Origin: Oscillospiraceae bacterium
GTDB lineage: Bacteria; Bacillota; Clostridia; Oscillospirales; Oscillospiraceae
Length of the DNA stretch: 64,000 nucleotides
Direction of reading: 5' to 3'
NCBI GenBank assembly: GCA_902775355.1
Contig: CACYLY010000012.1
Span: 1-64,000 of the forward strand
The position numbers and the translations under genes are program-made. This document shows, piece by piece, positions 61,697 to 64,000 of the stretch. The notes under the pieces were generated by a model. The model did not search any database. It had not been told where the DNA came from and worked only from the letters and a program-made list of their open reading frames with translations. Each line of letters begins with the position of its first letter. Position 1 is the first letter of the stretch.

Positions 61697-62815
61697 TTAA
61701 GAATCCGCACCGAGAAGCTGCCGCAGGGCAACGCAGGCTTTGCTGACGGAGCCTGCGTCCAGCAGCGGAGAAAAACTGAGACGCAGCGTTCCGCTCTCCA
61801 GTGTGCCCGCGCTCTCATGCGCCAAGGGCGCACAATGCAGACCGCTTCGTACGCAGATCCCACGGTCCCCCAGTCTGGCGGCCAGCGTCTCGCAGTCAAA
61901 GCGAGGGCTTCGCAGAGAGAGGACTCCGGTCTGTGTTGAAGGAGCCCCGGTAAAGAGCTGGCAGTCCGCCCCCCGCAGCAGCCGGATGCTCTGCCGCAGC
62001 AGCGCGCTCTCGTGACGGAGGATCTCCTCCGTTCCTCTGGCGCGGACGTATTCGATCCCGGCCATCAGCCCCGCGATCCCGCAGACATTGTGGGTGCCGG
62101 CCTCCAGCCTGTCAGGCAGGGTTTCCGGCATCGTCTGTTCCCGGCTTTCCGAACCGGAGCCGCCAAAGAGCAAAGGTTTTGTCTCTCTTCCGCAGAGCAG
62201 GAGGCCGGTCCCCTGCGGTCCGAGAAGTCCCTTGTGCCCCGGCATGGCCATGAACGCTGCGCCCAGCGCGGGGAAATCCAGGTCCAGCACCCCGGCGGCC
62301 TGGGAGGCGTCCACGACAAGAGGGACTCCTTCCCTTCTGCAGAGCTCCGCGATCTCCTGAATCGGGAGCCGGTATCCGAAGACGTTGGACACCGCCGTGC
62401 ACACCACCAGATCGCTGCTGGGAATAGCCGCGGCAAAAGAACGCAGCGTATCTTCCGGATCAAAAAGCTTTCTGCCCGCCACCTGAAGCTTCACGCCCAG
62501 CGCGTGGAGAGGTCTGGTCACTGCATTGTGCTCAAAGCCGGAGATCAGCACCCGACTCCCTTCCGAGGCAAGGCTTATGATCGCAATATTCAGGCCATGG
62601 GTGGCGTTCATGGTGAATACGACCCGCTCCGGTTCCTCCATATGAAAAAGTGCCGCCGCGGCTTCCCTGCAGCGATAAACCGTTTCCGCCGCCAGCATGG
62701 CAGGCTCATGAGAGCCGCGTCCGGGGCTTGCCATGGTACGCAGCGCACGGGAAACGGCCCGCTCCACCGCCACGGGCTTCAGCAGCGAGGTTGCCGCATG
62801 GTCCAGGTAGATCAC
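61697..62815 (-). CDS. cysteine desulfurase / selenocysteine-lyase family (class V aminotransferase)
   Basis: A 372-aa PLP enzyme. YLDHAATSLLKP at the start, MPGHKGLLGPQGTG with the PLP lysine, GTHNVCGIAGL, and the persulfide Cys in VRSGLHCAPLAHE. It takes sulfur (or selenium) from cysteine or selenocysteine. The gene for a DUF3343 protein overlaps upstream by four bases; such pairs are common in Clostridia, and DUF3343 has been suggested as a sulfur or selenium carrier. Confidence 0.92.
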   Translation of the reverse strand: MIYLDHAATSLLKPVAVERAVSRALRTMASPGRGSHEPAMLAAETVYRCREAAAALFHMEEPERVVFTMNATHGLNIAIISLASEGSRVLISGFEHNAVTRPLHALGVKLQVAGRKLFDPEDTLRSFAAAIPSSDLVVCTAVSNVFGYRLPIQEIAELCRREGVPLVVDASQAAGVLDLDFPALGAAFMAMPGHKGLLGPQGTGLLLCGRETKPLLFGGSGSESREQTMPETLPDRLEAGTHNVCGIAGLMAGIEYVRARGTEEILRHESALLRQSIRLLRGADCQLFTGAPSTQTGVLSLRSPRFDCETLAARLGDRGICVRSGLHCAPLAHESAGTLESGTLRLSFSPLLDAGSVSKACVALRQLLGADS

Positions 62816-63063
62816 GGTTCCACCTCCCGGAATTCTCCGCTTTCCGAGCGGGCAAAGAGCTGGCTCCAGGGGATGTGCTGCTCCTCCAGGACACGGATCG
62901 CCTCACGGACAGCGCTGCGTAGGATCACGGCGTATCCGCAGCCTTTTTTGCTGATCCCCTGAGGCAGACGGACAATGGTCGCCGTGACGCCTTTTCGCTC
63001 CAGAACGCGGGAGGCCCGCTGGGCATAGGTCAGAGAACGAAAACTGATCCAATACTGTTTCAT
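62812..63063 (-). CDS. DUF3343 protein, putative S/Se carrier
   Basis: An 83-aa protein of the DUF3343 family with a conserved single Cys in GISKKGCGYAV at about residues 36-46. It overlaps the cysteine desulfurase gene by four bases and is probably its sulfur or selenium acceptor; that function is inferred from the partner. Confidence 0.88.
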   Translation of the reverse strand: MKQYWISFRSLTYAQRASRVLERKGVTATIVRLPQGISKKGCGYAVILRSAVREAIRVLEEQHIPWSQLFARSESGEFREVEP

Positions 63064-63090
63064 AGCAAAACCCCTCTGTCAAAATCAGCA

Positions 63091-63130
63091 AAAAAACAGG
63101 ACCCCGCCGCCCGGCAGGGTCCTGTTTTCC
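63091..63130 (-). terminator. terminator of ispD-ispF
   Basis: AAACAGGACCC...GGGTCCTGTTT stem on the minus strand with a following T run. Confidence 0.9.
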
Positions 63131-63178
63131 GCACGGGATGCAGTCCATCCTATGCTTCGATTCACTTGTTGTACACTC

Positions 63179-63658
63179 TCAGTCGGCGCTTTCCAGCAGC
63201 AGAGCGATCGCCTGGGCGGCGATGCCCGCTCCTTCGCCGGTGAAGCCGAGCCCTTCCTCCGTGGTAGCTTTCACGCTGACCCGATCCGTCGGAATACCGA
63301 GTGCGCTTGCGATATTCTCCCGCATGGCGGGGATATAGGGCGCCAGCTTCGGACGCTGGGCGATCACGGTGCAGTCGCAGTTCCCGACCCGATAGCCCTT
63401 CTGCCGCAGCAGCGCGCAGACGCGGCCGAGCAGTTCCATACTGTCTGCTCCCTCGTACTGCGGATCCTTGTCGGGAAAATGCTGGCCGATGTCCCCCAAA
63501 GCGGCGGCGCCCAGCAGGGCGTCCATTAGCGCGTGCAGCAGCACGTCCGCGTCGGAATGGCCGAGAAGTCCCTTCTCATAGGGGATCTCCACGCCGCCCA
63601 GGATCAGGCGTCTGCCCTCCACCAGGCGATGAACGTCATAGCCCTGCCCGATTCTCAT
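63179..63658 (-). CDS. ispF: 2-C-methyl-D-erythritol 2,4-cyclodiphosphate synthase
   Basis: A 159-aa enzyme of the MEP isoprenoid pathway. Metal and active-site motifs [10 protein letters not shown] and [19 protein letters not shown], and the late [13 protein letters not shown]. Length normal (about 157). It overlaps ispD by 23 bases. Confidence 0.97.
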   Translation of the reverse strand: MRIGQGYDVHRLVEGRRLILGGVEIPYEKGLLGHSDADVLLHALMDALLGAAALGDIGQHFPDKDPQYEGADSMELLGRVCALLRQKGYRVGNCDCTVIAQRPKLAPYIPAMRENIASALGIPTDRVSVKATTEEGLGFTGEGAGIAAQAIALLLESAD

Positions 63659-64000
63659 CCCGCTCCCTCCGATCTCGCAGGATCGCAGCAGCCAACAGCA
63701 GATCCAGGGGTCTCGTCAGCTTGATGTTTTCCTCGTCACCGTCGACGACATACGTCCTCACACCCAAAAGATCCATGGCCGAGCTGTCGTCCGTCAGAGA
63801 AACGCCCTGTTTCATGGCCTTGGTCAGAGCGCCCTTGATGAGATCGGCTTTGAAGACCTGGGGCGTTTGGATCCGCCAGGTGCTTTCCCGATCCACGGTG
63901 CCTGTGATGGCCCCGTCCGCGCCTGCGATTTTCAGCGTGTCGGTGCTGCGGATGGCAGGCACCGCAGCCATCTTCTTTGAAGCGGCTTCCACCGTTCGAC
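63636..64000 (-). CDS. ispD: MEP cytidylyltransferase, C-terminal part (cut by window edge)
   Basis: The last 121 residues of 2-C-methyl-D-erythritol 4-phosphate cytidylyltransferase. The visible part includes [27 protein letters not shown], and [11 protein letters not shown], all family blocks. The N-terminal CTP-binding half lies beyond the right edge. Gene order ispD-ispF as in many bacteria. Confidence 0.95.
   Translation of the reverse strand, partial: RTVEAASKKMAAVPAIRSTDTLKIAGADGAITGTVDRESTWRIQTPQVFKADLIKGALTKAMKQGVSLTDDSSAMDLLGVRTYVVDGDEENIKLTRPLDLLLAAAILRDRRERDENRAGL

Overview
The window looks like chromosome of a spore-forming, anaerobic, gut-type Clostridia (Oscillospiraceae/Lachnospirales-like) with a GC-rich genome. 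This rests on gene content, not on a database search. It carries spoIVA, spoVM, cwlD, sigH, cotJ genes, a SPOCS/LysM protein, type III glutamine synthetase, a PPi-type phosphofructokinase, Fe-S flavoenzymes, and the Firmicutes order yicC-remA-gmk-rpoZ-priA-def-fmt-rsmB-rlmN-prpC-prkC-rsgA-(x)-spoVM. I saw no prophage, transposase, CRISPR array or rRNA.

Layout. Positions 1-10.4 kb hold metabolic genes: a 42-aa orphan small ORF with its own promoter and terminator, an Fe-S ene-reductase with a 48-aa microprotein, glnS, a nucleoside hydrolase-ribokinase pair, a PLP aminotransferase, a ferredoxin-type aldo/keto reductase and a GH25 lysozyme-like protein. Positions 10.4-17.1 kb hold tRNA-Thr/Tyr and tRNA-Leu, an esterase, a fused cotJA-cotJB plus cotJC, a MATE pump, a double GNAT protein, a candidate structured RNA and a TlpA-like/thioredoxin pair. 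Positions 17.1-32 kb hold a PIG-L deacetylase with a GPH sugar symporter, glnN, a cluster with a ParB-like/BMP fusion and a MoxR-VWA pair, pfp and fba (glycolysis), and a P-type-ATPase-like protein that has lost nearly all catalytic motifs. About 0.55 kb that looks decayed follows.

Positions 32.5-47 kb hold a tyrosine recombinase, radA-cwlD-spoIVA-nif3-trmK, sigH, ruvCAB, two membrane proteins (CPBP, VanZ), yebC, and a sporulation operon (51-aa membrane protein, spoVM of 24 aa, SPOCS-LysM protein) behind a good sigma-E-type promoter. From 47.5 to 64 kb everything is on the minus strand: rsgA-prkC-prpC, translation genes (rlmN, rsmB, fmt, def), priA, rpoZ, gmk, remA, yicC, an RseC-like protein, the c-di-AMP pair cdaA-cdaR, a cysteine desulfurase/DUF3343 pair, and ispF with a truncated ispD at the right edge.

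How it fits together. SpoIVA and SpoVM are direct partners in coat assembly and both lie here, with SigH (entry into sporulation), CwlD (cortex) and CotJ (coat). Many genes are preceded by clear TTGNNN-17-TATAAT-type promoters, and most convergent pairs are separated by strong bidirectional hairpin terminators. The most unusual items are the pseudo-P-type ATPase, the microproteins, the cotJAB fusion, the ParB-like/BMP fusion, the candidate ncRNA at about 15.86-16.03 kb and several inverted-repeat elements.
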